Assembly: GCA_027604005.1 (NCBI GenBank)
Contig: JADGJT010000087.1
Coordinates: forward strand, 1-64,000
Origin: Dinochytrium kinnereticum
Lineage: Eukaryota > Chytridiomycota > Chytridiomycetes > Chytridiales > Chytridiaceae
Reading direction: 5' to 3'
DNA: 64,000 bases
Part shown: positions 1 through 11,576 of the stretch, piece after piece
How the letters are laid out: each line of letters opens with the position of its first letter
Numbering within the stretch: position 1 is the stretch's first letter
Translations under genes and position numbers: made by a program
Notes under the pieces: model-generated
Told to the model about the DNA's origin: nothing
Seen by the model: only the letters and a program-made list of their open reading frames with translations
Database searches by the model: none

Positions 1-1699
1 ATAAAGACAAGAAAAATACTACAAATTCCCTATCATAAAGAAAACCCCTCTAAGAAAAGGTAAACGTGTAAACAGGCCATGCTACCACATCTGATGAACC
101 CACCCTCAAGTCCAATGCCCTCATTGGATAAAGATACAAAAGAACCTAACAGGTTGACTAGAATAACTAGGCAGAGCAAAAGAGGATAAAAGGGGGTCGG
201 AAGGAACACCCTAAAAGAAGTAGCAAGCAAACCCAATTTACGCAGGTTCGCAAGGACCTCGTTGTGTGTGGTTTGCACACACGCTGCTGGAGTGGGCTGG
301 GTTCGCCTTCATGACTGAGCGGGCGTTGCGGGATGCTGCACATGTTGGGGTTGCCAGCGACAGTTCATTAACCGGTGTTGGTTTTTGCACACGGGAGCCT
401 TTCTGCGGGGTTCGGTGGTGCAGTCACTGTACAGCCAAAATGCAAGCCGGCCGCCCTCGCGCAAACCCTGGAGCTCGCTACGATGGCCGTCGGCCTCGCC
501 AAAGGTGGGAACCGCATTGTCGGGCGAGTGCATACAGTGACATACGGATAGCGCCAACAACTGGCTGTGAGTGCATACAGTGGCATACGGATAACGCCAA
601 CAACGTGGCTGTGGTTGAAAAAGGGTTCACGGGTTGACACCACATTTATCGGTGCGGGTGACGCGATATCGTTTCAGCAGCTATCCGATTTCAGTTTCAG
701 TTCCGCATAGGCCTACCTTGGCCGCGTCTTTGTTGATGCGTGTGACCGTTTATCCCAGTGGGACGTTTGTGATCTTCTCTCAGCCCAATGGTGCCTTGCC
801 GTTCAGATTCGACTGAGGGTTCAACGAGAAGATTAAAGGAGTTGCTCCAGCAGAGCAAGTCCACAGCAAGGCCATGTTAAGCATGATGGTGCTGTGAGGT
901 TGGCTTTGGGGTTTTAAGTGTAATAAAGTTAGTGCTTCTCTAGATGCCTACCTGTTTGTTCATGATCAACGTCAATGACTGCCCCAGCAGTCAAGGGGAT
1001 GGTGATGTCTCCTTAATCACACATCTTAGACCCTATTTAACCATAGCTTTCTCATTGCCTCACACTGCTGGAACGGGGTAACCTCTCTCTTCACCGGCCT
1101 GCAAAAGTGATCACCGAGCTCTGAGAAGCCATAGGGGGGATATAGCCCATCCTGCATCGATTAAGGGACACTTGAAAGAAGGCAATCTACAACAGCCCTC
1201 CATCACTTCAGCGCACGCGCGATGGACGGCGGGAATTGGGGCTTCACCAGGGTGTGGGGAACAAAGGGTTGGACCGCATCCCGGCCAGCAAAGGAAGGGA
1301 AGAGCACCTGGCGACCAGATCCGGGTCTTCAGGAGGGGAGAGGACAGGGGGGTGTACCAGTCAACTCCACACACAATTTGGGAGTAAATTTCTCTTCAAT
1401 GTATTGTAATACTCAAATTCCCATTTTGAAGTGTAGAAGACACAGCGCACCATTATAGACATCATAAAGGGCAAGGGCGATATCACCTCCTTCAATAATC
1501 CGTGTCTCGTGAAAAGTGATCATGAAAAATCATAGGGAAAAGAACTGAGGAATTTTGTCTAGGTTTCGGAAATAAGGATGAGCCGCAGGCCATGTGCAGT
1601 ATATTATACTTCACAACACTTACTGTTGAAGCACTTTACAAGGTACATCAAAAGAAATACAGAATCACAGCGGGTAAAGTGCTCCCGGACAGGGATTGT
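1..1699. other. gene-poor 5' flank, no supported gene
   Basis: No reading frame here shows a recognisable domain or a spliceable set of exons. The open frames overlap on both strands without codon pattern. The only structure seen is a 43/44-bp tandem duplication at 526-612 (listed separately). The LTR that follows suggests repeat-rich sequence. Confidence 0.5.
526..612. repeat. 43/44-bp tandem duplication
   Basis: Two adjacent units, 526-568 and 569-612, begin GAGTGCATACAGTG and end TGGCTGT, with a few substitutions and one inserted base between them. This looks like a simple local duplication; no gene is affected. Confidence 0.8.
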
Positions 1700-1704
1700 G
1701 GTGG

Positions 1705-2140
1705 TGTTGGACTATGGGAGTCCGTAGCGGTCACCAGTCGGGGATTTAATTGGGTTTACTTGCAATAAAGAGAAGTAGGAGGGGGGTTGTCAACAGGTGC
1801 TCAAGTGAGCTAAGTTGTGGTTGCTTGTTAGAAGGCACAGGACAGGCCCTGGCTACTTATAGTCCTGCTGCTACGGGCTGCTCATGTGAGCACACCGTCA
1901 CTTTGGCTTCTTGAGGTGACGCGTGTCGTCGCCCTATTGGTGCAAGGTGCCGCCGAGCCTGTGCGTCCTTGACCTAGCTGTGCCTCATGATATCTTTGTA
2001 GATACCCATGATGCACCTCCACAGATACCCTCTCGGATACCCTATCCTCATCACCAACCGCGCCGCGTAGGGTGACGCGTAGGCCATGTTCCCACCCATC
2101 ATGGCGCCTGGACGCGTCACCTCACGCGTCATTTACAACA
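1705..2140. mobile_element. solo LTR of an LTR retrotransposon (copy 1, intact ends)
   Basis: The 436-bp element begins TGTTG and ends CAACA, the short inverted termini of an LTR. It is flanked by a perfect 5-bp target duplication GGTGG at 1700-1704 and 2141-2145. No internal gag-pol or second LTR follows, so this is a solo LTR left by recombination between the two LTRs of a full element. A diverged copy in the same orientation lies at 58936-59324. Class (Ty3 or Ty1 type) cannot be told from the LTR alone; a 5-bp duplication fits either. Confidence 0.9.
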
Positions 2141-2145
2141 GGTGG

Positions 2146-3035
2146 AGCCTCACCCTAAGACTTGTTCTTGTTCAGTAGTTTTGTAGAAGGCCTTTTTTAT
2201 TCTGAATAACAGATTATTTTAAAACTATAAGTGATGGGCCATCTTTTTTTTGTCCCCTCCATGCTGTCACATCATCATGATCTCACCGGGAAGGAGTCGT
2301 CAAGGGATCAAGGGACTCAAGGGGGAGGAAAGAACTCCCGCAGAACTGGCAACCTTCCTGAGAAAAAAATCTTCAGCTTTATCGTGAAACTAAAATCTTC
2401 CTACGTACAGGAATCAAACACTAAAATAGCAAATCATAAGGAAACAATAAAAAAAAACATACAAGATCCGGATACAGGTCGCAGAGGGTAAATGGGTGCC
2501 CCATTCCATCATATTTGAACAATAGTGAACATTGCCGATGACCCAGCACCAGTCCTATGGAAAACACAGGTCTGCCGCAAAGGTGGCAAAGACACCAAAC
2601 AAAGAAAGAAAAGAAAGGTGCTGAAAAACTCTCACACCCAAAGGACATTGGGAAGACTGTTCTCTACGGAAAAACCACTAACATAAGGGAAAAGGTGTGC
2701 AGAGGACTGAAGTATTTTGGGATGACTTGCGCAGCCAGTATGTGAGAAATACTCTCACACTTATCTCCGTGCTCAAGGTGTTCACAGGTTTTTGGAGGGG
2801 TTGCAGTCCAGCGCCAAGAACCTCCACTCCAACAACTCTCTCTTCAACGGCCCGACCCAAGGAAGCTAGTGAAGGCGCTCACCCATTGCCTTTAACCACT
2901 TGCAAGAAACTAATCATAGATTTACCATTGATTAATTGAATTTCTTACAGTAACCCGTTTGAATGATTGGATATCAAAAGCACGATGAAGCAGAAATACG
3001 GAATTGTCAGATTAACCACAGAGCAAGAATAATTG
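2146..3035. other. intergenic, nothing recognised
   Basis: Between the solo LTR and the STRAD-like gene no exon, RNA gene or repeat could be supported. Short open frames (such as 2231-2491) show no domain. Confidence 0.5.
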
Positions 3036-5189
3036 ATGATGGGCAAGAGGACAACCTCTGCTCACAACAACAATCACAGTCCATCACAGCCTGTCTGTGC
3101 TGCTGCACACTCGCCCTACTACTCTGCCTGCATCTCTGACTACGAGCTGCTCTCTGACATTGGTTAACTCCTAACACTCTATCTCTCTCCACAGTTAACA
3201 TCTCTTATCACCATCCTTCCTTTAGATTAGCATGTCTCTTATCACCATCCTTCCTTTAGATTAGCATGTCTCTCATCACCACACCTCCTTTACACTTCCC
3301 TTCCCTTTTCACCTTATCACCATCCCTCCTTACTCTTATTATCTCCTATAAATTACAACAGGTGGCGTCGACGACATCTCTTACCTCTACCTCGCTCGCT
3401 ACGCTCCAACCCAGGAGATTGTCGCCCTGAAATACACCGACCTTTCCCTCTCTCCCGACTATGAACTCATTGAAGAACTCATTGTGTGTATCCCGTCCCC
3501 TCTTCCTTCTCTTTTCTTTTTTTTCTTTCTGTTCACTCTCCCTTCTCTCTCATTTTCTTTCTGATCAATTCTCCCCTCTTTTCTTTTTCTAGAGAACCGT
3601 CAGAAACGCAACCCTCTGCAACCACCAAAACATCCTCCCCTACTTTGCAAGCTTTGTCGAAAACGAGAGGCTATGGACTGTTACCCTTCCCGTTCATGGA
3701 GGTCTTTTCTTTTTCTTCTCTTTCTTCTCTTCTCCTGTCTCTTTTTTGGGGGCTCATTTTTTTCTTTCTTTACTTCCCCCAACTCTTTTCCTTTTCTTTT
3801 TCCTTTTTTTGGGGAGTAGGTTCTTGTCGTCTGCTCATGAAAAATTACTTTGAGGAGGGATTTGCGGAATCTGTCGTCGCCACCATCCTTAAGGAGACCC
3901 TGCGCGCGATCATCTATCTTCATGATAATCACATGATTCACAAGTAAGTATGAGAGTTAATCTCTGCGAGCAAAGCGAGTAATTTTATTATTTTAATCAC
4001 TGCGAGCTACTTTTTTTTTTCTTCAATGTCTGCGAGCGAAACCAGTGATTTACTTGTTTTTTTAAATATTCCCGGGCTAACCTACGATCAAAGCGAGTGA
4101 AATAATGATCTTAATATCTATCCCTCACAACCATTTCTATCTTACTTCCAATTCTCACCATCATCCCCATCAACGTCCTGTCATTGATAAACCAATACAA
4201 CACTCTCCTCCCCCCTTTCTCTCTTCTTCTTCAATATTAGCGACATTCGTGCAGATAATATCCTTATCGACGGCGAAGGCGAGGTGAAGTTATCAGGACT
4301 TCGTCAACTCATCTCTCTCACGCAAAATGGTACGCATCGACCCTCCTTCTTCAATCACTAACGTCATCTTATTTTTTAACCTTCCTGTCGCTTTATGACA
4401 ACAGGCGAGTACATCAAATCCGTCTTTTCACTCGTCGGTGATAACATTGAGTGGGCCGCTCCAGAAGTCATGGCCCAGGTATCCTTCCGTACTCTCCATA
4501 CCAAATCTTTCCTCTTTTAATGTTTTTGTTCACTTCACCAACATTTTACCTTTCCAAAGAACTCCAACTTTAACGAAAAAGTTGATATCTACAGTTTTGG
4601 AATCACAGCCATCGAGTTAGCCTTCAACAAAACACCGTTCGATAAATGGCCTTCCATGAAGGTAAACCTTTACACGTCCCTTTTTTCAAAGAAGAAGAAA
4701 AAAACCTTTTACCCTTATCTGCATTTCGTCTTGATTATGTCACTCATATAACACTCACGGAAATACAAGATCCTTCTTAGCAAACTCGAATACGAGTGCC
4801 CAGCCATCCCCGGCGCAAAACCAATGTCCCCAGCCTTCTTTCACTTTGTCGAACAATGCATTCAAAAGGATCCCACAAAACGGTGAGTCAAACAATCTTC
4901 TCCCCACCTCCCTACCCTCCCCGCCTACAGCTAGCCTTTTGATAGAAGAGGGTAAAAACTTCGAATGTATCAAGAAAGCAAATACAACAGAGGAGAAAAA
5001 AAGTTCTGACCAAACCTTCACCCTTTTCCTTCTTTCTATTTGCGTTATGCGATCTATAGACCGTCCGCAAGAGAATTGGCCGATGACCCCTTCTTCAAGT
5101 TTGCAAAGAACCCCACGCATTTAAAGTCATCTGTTATCAAGAGGATGGCGGCGGTTTCACCTGCCTCGGACGGTTTTCCGGCGCAGTGA
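3036..5189 (+). CDS. STRAD-like pseudokinase (STE20 family)
   Basis: Nine exons: 3036-3162, 3362-3483, 3593-3701, 3820-3943, 4241-4329, 4405-4478, 4560-4661, 4770-4882, 5060-5189 (329 aa). After a short tail (about 35 aa) the kinase fold starts at SDYELLSDIG. The Gly-rich loop is degenerate. The VALK lysine is kept, and so is a catalytic-loop Asp and Asn (IHNDIRADN). The DFG motif is replaced by LSGLR, the same replacement as in animal STRAD, so the metal-binding Asp is lost. WAAPE and DIYSFGITAIELA are normal. STRAD proteins bind and activate LKB1-type kinases together with MO25; that role is inferred. Two in-frame ATGs begin exon 1 and the first was chosen. Confidence 0.85.
3201..3268. repeat. 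34-bp perfect tandem duplication inside intron 1 of the STRAD-like gene
   Basis: Units 3201-3234 and 3235-3268 are identical and a decayed third unit follows. The whole repeat lies within intron 3163-3361, so it does not change the protein. Confidence 0.85.
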
Positions 5190-5865
5190 TGAGCAGCAAT
5201 AAGACTTTCTTTTTTACCTTGCTTTATTTTTGATACCTCGCTTATCGATTTTTCTCTCTCTGTCTCTCTCTGTCATCACGGCCTCTTTCCTTTTAAAAGG
5301 AATTGTACAGCACTTAGCAGCAGTTTCTATTGATCATGACGACCTCTTTTTCTTTCACATTTCTTTGGAATCATTGTACATCACGTGAAGCAGAGTTCAA
5401 AAAGTCTAGTTTTGTTGAGCCCCTCCGCCCAGTGACGACGAAAACGAGAAAGAGACCGTGTGTGGGGTTGGGGTCATGCGTTAAACATTTTCTAGGACCA
5501 CAGTAAATCCCTCCATTCCATGTCACATGTGGTGAAAAGAGAGGCGTGTTTTTCTTTTTATTTACTCATTCGACACTGAAAGGAAGAAGATGGAATCTAT
5601 CCTGCTCTGGCTCATCATCTCACCATAAAGAAAAACAGCAACCACTTTGAAAACCCCTCAACGCAACACAGTAACCACTCAACGACGCGACTTGATGTGG
5701 AAAGGAAAACAACAGCAAACGGCAAACCCTCAACGCGACATCAACCAAAAGAGTCGTTATTCATGTCAAGAAAAACAGAGGAGGACACAACCGATCCAAC
5801 CTTGTCACCGATCTCAACGCCAAAAAAACATTACCAAAAAAAAAAAGGGTTAAATAAATCTAAAA
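5190..5865. promoter_or_regulatory. intergenic: 3' region of STRAD-like gene and promoter of CIA30 gene
   Basis: AT/CT-rich sequence with a TCTCTC microsatellite near 5254-5275 and A-rich runs just before the ATG at 5866. No further gene is supported. Confidence 0.4.
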
Positions 5866-6813
5866 ATGTTCTTCACCCTCCTCGTCATCCTCGGCCTCCT
5901 CTCAACAGTCCACAGCGCGGACTCGACACAACGCGATCTGTTTGGAGGAACCCAGCCTTGGTCTTCCAGCTCATGGCAGGCAGTGGATGACCGTGTTCGT
6001 GGAGGATCGGTAATTCCGAACATATGTAACATTCGTCCATGTTCTAAAAGAGAACTGTTTCGTCTCTTTGGGGGGTTTTTTTTATAGTCGGTTTCGGAAT
6101 TGAAGGTGGTGAATGAGGGAAGGGCGGCGAGGTTTCAGGGGGTTTTGGATACGTGAGTTTGTTTGTTGTGTTTTTAGGTTGCAGGGTTTGCTTTTTTTGT
6201 TTGTGTTATAGATGGAAAGAGAAGAAAAAAACATGCTGATATGGGTTTCTTTATTATGTGTGTGTTTTGTTTTAATTTAATAGGAAAACACTTGGCGGCG
6301 CCGGATTCGCCTCCCAACGCAACGTCGCAGAAGATGTCTACAATCTCCAAAACTTTTCCGGCCTCCGTATCGATATCATCGAGGCCGACGGAAAAATGTA
6401 CACCCATCCTCCCTCTTTATTCCTCACTCTTCTTTCCTAACTATCTAACTCCCTTCTCCCCCCCACACCCCAAAACATTCAACCCCAATTTTGAACTAAA
6501 TCTACCACCCCCTCTCCCCTCCCCCAGCTACGCCATCAACCTCAAAAACTCCCTTGGGGACGTAAAACCCTCTGGCCAACTTGAAGCCACCCCCGAATAC
6601 AAATTCCTTTGGACACCTTCCTCAACGCAGCCTTCCTCCGTCACGGTGGAGTGGTCAAAGTTTGTTCCTTATTACCGGGGCAGACCGATGGGGGCGTCGG
6701 CACCGAAGTTGGATGTAGCGAGGATCAAGTCGGTGTCGATCATGATTGCTAGCTTGTTTGATATACAGCAGGGGCCGTTTGGGATGTTGATTGAGAGGGT
6801 TTCGGCGGTTTGA
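5866..6813 (+). CDS. secreted CIA30-domain protein (NDUFAF1-like fold)
   Basis: Four exons: 5866-6009, 6088-6152, 6284-6397, 6528-6813 (202 aa). The first 18 residues form a clear signal peptide (MFFTLLVILGLLSTVHS), then a CIA30 domain fills the rest: WQAVDDRVRGGS near residue 40, TKTLGGAGFASQR near 70, and a C-terminal beta region. Classical CIA30 (NDUFAF1) is a mitochondrial complex I assembly factor, but an ER signal instead of a mitochondrial presequence points to a secreted or ER-lumen relative whose ligand is unknown. The fold identification is firm; the location is inferred from the signal peptide. Confidence 0.8.
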
Positions 6814-7168
6814 TTGCGGAAGGGTGCGTGGTGCGGTTTCCTGTGTTTATGTGTTTGTGTGGCTCTGAAATTGAGAGATGCTTTCTGTCTCGGTCGTCAC
6901 GACCTTTACTTTCCCAACCAATAGTTTGTAGGGAGCCAAGTGTGTTTGATGACCGTCTGTAAAAGGAATCCCTGACGTAGCAAATGAAGAGTGGAAAAAA
7001 CCAGACAAAAGACATCACATTAATGGCTAGGAACGGCGGTATTGCAATATTTGCCTTTATTGTTATGAGAGGAGAGGACGTTGGAATGCAAAAAAAAAAG
7101 AAAAAGAAATGAGATTCTCTCTTGTTTCTCCTGACACTGGTTTTTGGGCGTTGACAAAAAGGCGAATC
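6814..7168. other. convergent intergenic region, nothing recognised
   Basis: The 355 bp between the stop of the CIA30 gene and the stop of FIS1 hold A/T runs that may serve as 3' ends for both genes. No exon is supported. Confidence 0.4.
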
Positions 7169-8072
7169 TTAGGTTGCCTTCCTAATCAAACCAGCGACTA
7201 GAACACCGACCGTAGCAACCGCGGCCCCCACGATCGCCATACCGACAAGCCCCTCTACAAAAAAAAAACAAGAAACAGAAACACAATTTAATAAGGGGGG
7301 AGGAGTAAAATAACAATAAAAAAGAAAAACAAACGTCCCCAAGGTAAAATGTAAACTAATGTAAAAACAAGGCAGTGTGTTCTACGCGTTGATCATCTTA
7401 CCTGACCGAACCTTCTCATCAATCATTTTTCTAAGCTGAACAGCCTGAGGGTTTCGGGGTTCCATCTGAAGAAGCGTTTCGTTGAATTTTCTGGCGTCTC
7501 GGTAGTTTCCGAGCTTGTAGTTTCCGAGTGAGAGGTAGTAAAGGCATTCTCTCCTTCGTGACGGGTTTTCCTTGTAAATTTCTAGACCAGCCACAGCGGT
7601 ATGATCAGCAAAGGCGAGTGTTTTGAGTTGCTGATTTTCCCTCATGGGAGAATGGGTGGGTAGGGTAGGGAAATGAAGGTCGTGTAGACACTACTCACCC
7701 AGCAGGAACTTCATCCCCTCCTCAGGATGTCCTTTCACGCCTGATCGAACTGAGATATGGAGGCCATGTTAGCTTTATTGATTATGAGAGAGGGTAGAAA
7801 GTCACCTAACGCCCACGCATAGTCGAACTTTGTCTGGGGGCGAATGGTTCCAGAGGCCTTTTCGCCCTCATAAGCCCTTGCAAGAGCCTATTGTATCCAC
7901 CACCGCCATCAAAGCACCACGCACGCATGCAAGAACAGCATCACGGTTAAACCATCACCGGATGGACAGCTTGCGGAAAGAAATAAAATCAACAGCAACC
8001 ACAGCGGATCACCTCAAGCTCCTGTGGCGACAACGGCGTCTGCAGCTCCAGAATGAAAGGCAGTTCGTCCAT
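7169..8072 (-). CDS. FIS1: mitochondrial fission 1 protein
   Basis: Five exons on the minus strand: 8013-8072, 7806-7887, 7699-7749, 7402-7581, 7169-7254 (152 aa, the normal FIS1 length). Seen in order: acidic N-terminal arm ([20 protein letters not shown]), [13 protein letters not shown] of the first TPR-like repeat, [19 protein letters not shown] of the second, then a C-terminal transmembrane anchor with a short basic tail (GLIRKAT). FIS1 is tail-anchored in the mitochondrial and peroxisomal outer membrane, where it recruits the fission machinery (Mdv1/Dnm1 in yeast). Its start lies 65 bp from the divergent gene at 8138. Confidence 0.93.
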
Positions 8073-8137
8073 GATTTTCTCAGAAACTTTCCAGTCACAC
8101 TGCTCTCAAGCAAGAAAAAACCAAAAAGAGAACATCA
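8073..8137. promoter_or_regulatory. 65-bp bidirectional promoter, FIS1 and unknown gene
   Basis: The start codons of FIS1 (minus, 8072) and the gene at 8138 (plus) face away from each other with only 65 bp between them. No TATA box or known motif stands out. Confidence 0.6.
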
Positions 8138-8918
8138 ATGAGTCGCTACACCTGGAAACTGCGCACGCGATGCGCAAGATGCCGTCTGCTCAACCTCATC
8201 CAAGACGAAGGCGTCGATCACTGCTCCACATCCTGTCCATGCGCTCCCTGCGAGTCCGCTAACGCTCCTTGCTTCTCTTGGTCGTTGTTGATGAAGGATT
8301 CTGAACCGACTCTGAGGGAGGGGCTGGCAAAGACCGATGCAAAGGTGGTGGGGGCGTTGGGGTCGATGAAGTTTACGTTTGTGAATACGAGTCGGAAGAA
8401 TGTGGCGGATGTTTTGGCGGCTGTGCCTGTTTCGGTGATGGAGTGGGCGAAGGTGGAGGAGAAGAGGTTGGGCGTTTGTTTCTTGTTTTCTTTGTTGTTG
8501 TTGTTTTTTTTTTGCTTCTTCTTTTTCTCATTCCTTTCCCCTCCATTCTCCCTTTTCTCTTTCTTTGTTTCTTTCTTGGTTGGTTTCGTTCACCTCAAAC
8601 CGTGTTTTTTAAAGTATGATTCTAAAAGCATTTTACAGCAACGCCCCTCCTCCACCCCTCGTGTTTACAACCCGAAAAATACAAGGCGGTCTGCTCTCGC
8701 AGCACATGGATAAACTTGAACGCCCATTATACGGTCCTGCTGAACGGATGAAATCTAAATCGGGGGTTGTGATGGTGAAGGCTTCGAGACGAATGTATGA
8801 GAAGGGCAGGGAGTTTCCGGATGTTACATTTGTGAGTGATATGAGTAAGGCGGCGGTCAAGAGGAGGAATATGATTCGAAAAAGACTTCTAGATCGAATT
8901 GAGGGTCGTGCTGATTGA
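8138..8918 (+). CDS. unknown protein with Cys-rich N-terminus and basic C-terminus
   Basis: Two exons, 8138-8466 and 8639-8918 (202 aa). The intron was chosen because it joins both open frames in phase with a GTTGGG donor and a TTTTACAG acceptor. The first 45 residues carry nine cysteines, including a CxxC pair at the start (CARC); the end is strongly basic (KAAVKRRNMIRKRLLDRI). No family was recognised. The basic C-terminus and the shared promoter with FIS1 make a mitochondrial (for example mitoribosomal) protein thinkable, but this is a guess. The N-terminal frame is the least certain part. Confidence 0.55.
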
Positions 8919-9143
8919 ATTTGAGGAATCGGTAGTTATTGGCGGTGTGGTGTTTTGAGTGGAACAGTATTACTATTGGAGTGAAAACCCTCAGTCGCTC
9001 CATGAGGAAAAGAGTATATCGAACAGCTTGCTTTAAACGAAAGGATGAGATAAGAGAGCGTTTTAGAAGCAATGCCGGTTGGGATGACTGAGTGTGTGGT
9101 TTATTTTCTGGTTTTTGTTTTTTTTTCTTCAGTTGTGTGGGAA

Positions 9144-11330
9144 TCATGCTTTTGACGCCGCTATCTCTGCCGCTAAGGCCGCCTGCTTGCGAGCTCGTTC
9201 TGCCTTTTCTTGGGCTATCGATTGCTCCGCCTTAGACGTTATATCTACGAGGCCGTAACAAGCAAAGGAGAACCAGCGTCAGATTCAACAATCATCAATA
9301 CCCTCGGCAGAAGGAAACAAAGAAACAGAAGCAACAATACACCATCCTAAAAAAGAAGAAAAGACAATAGCCAGCTACTCACGTTGCAGATCTAACAGCC
9401 TCTCCTGGATCATATGCAACTTCTCCGCCAAACCCCTGATCGATCCGTCAGATTCCCTCGTCGACCCGTTTGCCCCATGCGCGCCGCCGCCACCTAGCCC
9501 GCCCCCCCCTAACAACCCTTGAGGAATTTGGGTCAACATCGGGTTTCCTGACATGGCGTTGGATGGTCGTGGATTGTTATTGGAGGGTTGGGGATCGTTC
9601 ATGATGATGTTGAGGAGAAAGGCTGGTTTTGTCGGTGGGAGGGTTGTTGAGCGGGTGTGATTCATGATGCGTTCAAAGATGTTGTGTATTGCGAGTTTTG
9701 TTTCACCTAGAAGACGCATCTATTGAGGGTAGGAAGGCGATCGTTAAGAGAGTAGTGATGAGTATTTGAAAAGGAGCCTTACCCGCTCTTTGCCGGTGTT
9801 ATCACGTTCTTCGAGCTTCTGCTCGGTGTAGGCGGATTCAAGTTTGAGTTTGTCGAGTCGTTTTTGTTGGATGCCGAGTTTGGAATTGTATACTAGAATG
9901 AGGTCGTTTTTCTCCTGTTAAAGGTGCAATAAAAAGAAACGGTATTGTAAATGGAATGGTTAAACAGGCGTTAAGAACTCGGACCTTGATAAGCTCGGTT
10001 AAAGCTGTCGCCTCCCTCTCTATCGTATCCTGACTCGACTGTAACATTTGAATAAGGTCTTCGTTTGTCTCCACCAGCGTCTTGTACCGCATCAGGATGT
10101 CGTTGATGTGAGGCTCGTTGACGTCGAGGTAGTCAGGAGGGAGAATATCAACTACGGATTGTAGATACTTTTCGTAGATCTGGTAGCTCTCTAAGAAACA
10201 AAGATAAGGGGCGATGATTTTGAGGAGGTTATTTCTTACTTATTAGCCTCAGTGTGTTTTCACTTTTTACGTGCTCTTCGCCGAGAGTGTGGAAGAGGAG
10301 TGCCAGCTCTTGTTCCTAAATGGAAAGGGAGGGGAGGAGATGGTTTAGACGGAAAGAGCAGCTGGGAAAGCTCAGGGGAGGGACCAAACCTTTTGCTCTC
10401 GGAGCCTCTTTTCAGATTGCGCTTTGAGATTCGCGCGTTGGCGCTTGGCGTCGTTCTCTTTCAGGAATTTTTCAAACTTTGTCACTCTGTCACGTATTTG
10501 TTTTTGCTGTAAAACGAAGAGTTAAGCCCGCTGTCAACAAAAGAGATAACAATCCGGATGAATGGTGACCCCCAATAATGAAAAGAAATGATCACCTTTG
10601 CTCTAAGCTCCTCTTGCTTTTCTCGACACTCTTCCATGCGTTTTGCGAATTCAATTCGCTTTTTTTCTAGACCCGCTTGGACCATGTTCATCTCTTTCTT
10701 TTTTTGGAGGAGGAGGGTTGACTGCAAGGTGCGGCGATTTTCGAACATGGTGGGGGTTTGCTAAAATGGTTTCGTTAATTCAACTCATCTTGCCCATTGA
10801 TTGCGAAGGATGTCATTCTTTAGGGTATCGAAAAAGGATTCCTTAACGACACAAACAGGAAACTGCATAAAAGGAAGAAAGACAAACAAAGATAAGGAAT
10901 GTGCTTTTTCTTTTAACCAACCTCATTTTGAACAACAGGAACGTAGAGGTGATTTCCCTGCAATCTAAAACCCCAGAAAACCACCACATCATCATCAATA
11001 CAATACTTTGGACTCAACCTCTCATAAACCACATTTTAACCTGAACCAAAAACAAGCAACTCACAGCTTTCCACCCCTTTGAGTGATGAACGTCTCTGTA
11101 TCCCGACTGGCGACAGCGTTTGCCATCTCCACGATATGAGCTGGATCATCTGCCCCAAACGCCGACAGAGGCCTGCCCGCAGACCCCACCGATCCGGCCA
11201 CTTTTTGAACCGAGGTATCTCCTCCCCCCGCTCTTGCGATCGCCGTGCTGCCGTCTGAGGGTCGGTGCTGGACGGAGAAGCTCCTGCCGGGCAGGCTGGG
11301 CATCGCGAGGCCCTTGCTCTTCTCGGGCAT
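9144..11330 (-). CDS. CCDC42/CFAP73-like axonemal coiled-coil protein (DUF4200)
   Basis: Nine exons: 11065-11330, 10922-10964, 10596-10760, 10390-10506, 10240-10315, 9985-10190, 9783-9914, 9383-9719, 9144-9244 (480 aa). A disordered N-terminus (about 100 aa) leads into TPTMFENRRTLQ and a long coiled coil with the family signature KFEKFLKENDAKRQRA (DUF4200), then a Gly-rich linker and a short C-terminal helix rich in Ala, Glu and Lys. CFAP73 is part of the MIA complex at the base of inner dynein arms in Chlamydomonas and animals; CCDC42 is a sperm-flagellum relative. Which of the two this matches cannot be settled by eye. It fits a flagellated fungus and sits near the dynein gene. Confidence 0.8.
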
Positions 11331-11386
11331 TTGCGAGGCGCAGACGGGAGGCTAGAGACTGGGCGTGTTGGGCAGCAGCGGGTGTA

Positions 11387-11410
11387 ATGAATGAATGAAT
11401 GAATGAATGT
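11387..11410. repeat. AATG microsatellite
   Basis: About five to six tandem copies of a 4-bp unit upstream of the CCDC42/CFAP73-like gene. Confidence 0.7.
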
Positions 11411-11576
11411 GGAGGGTCTGTCTGATGGGATGGGTGGGTGAGGGATTTGTCACAGGGATTGTCAGTGATCACTCACGGCTGCTCGCTGAATCTGTTCTTC
11501 CGGGCTGTAGCACGACAACGACAGGAAAGTTGGAAAAAAACCTCAACCTCGCATTCTGGTTATAACAACGATACCA

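Noticed and set aside
3348..3366. Possible third LTR end: TTACAACAGGTGG also occurs at 3353-3365, as at the end of the solo LTR plus its target duplication
   Set aside because: Here it is the acceptor of intron 1 and the first codons of exon 2 of the STRAD-like gene. No matching LTR body or TGTTG start precedes it.
10794..10841. 48-nt in-frame extra exon in the CCDC42/CFAP73-like gene
   Set aside because: It would need a 33-nt GC-AG intron after it. Joining 10922 directly to 10760 with a normal GT-AG intron keeps phase and the family motif.
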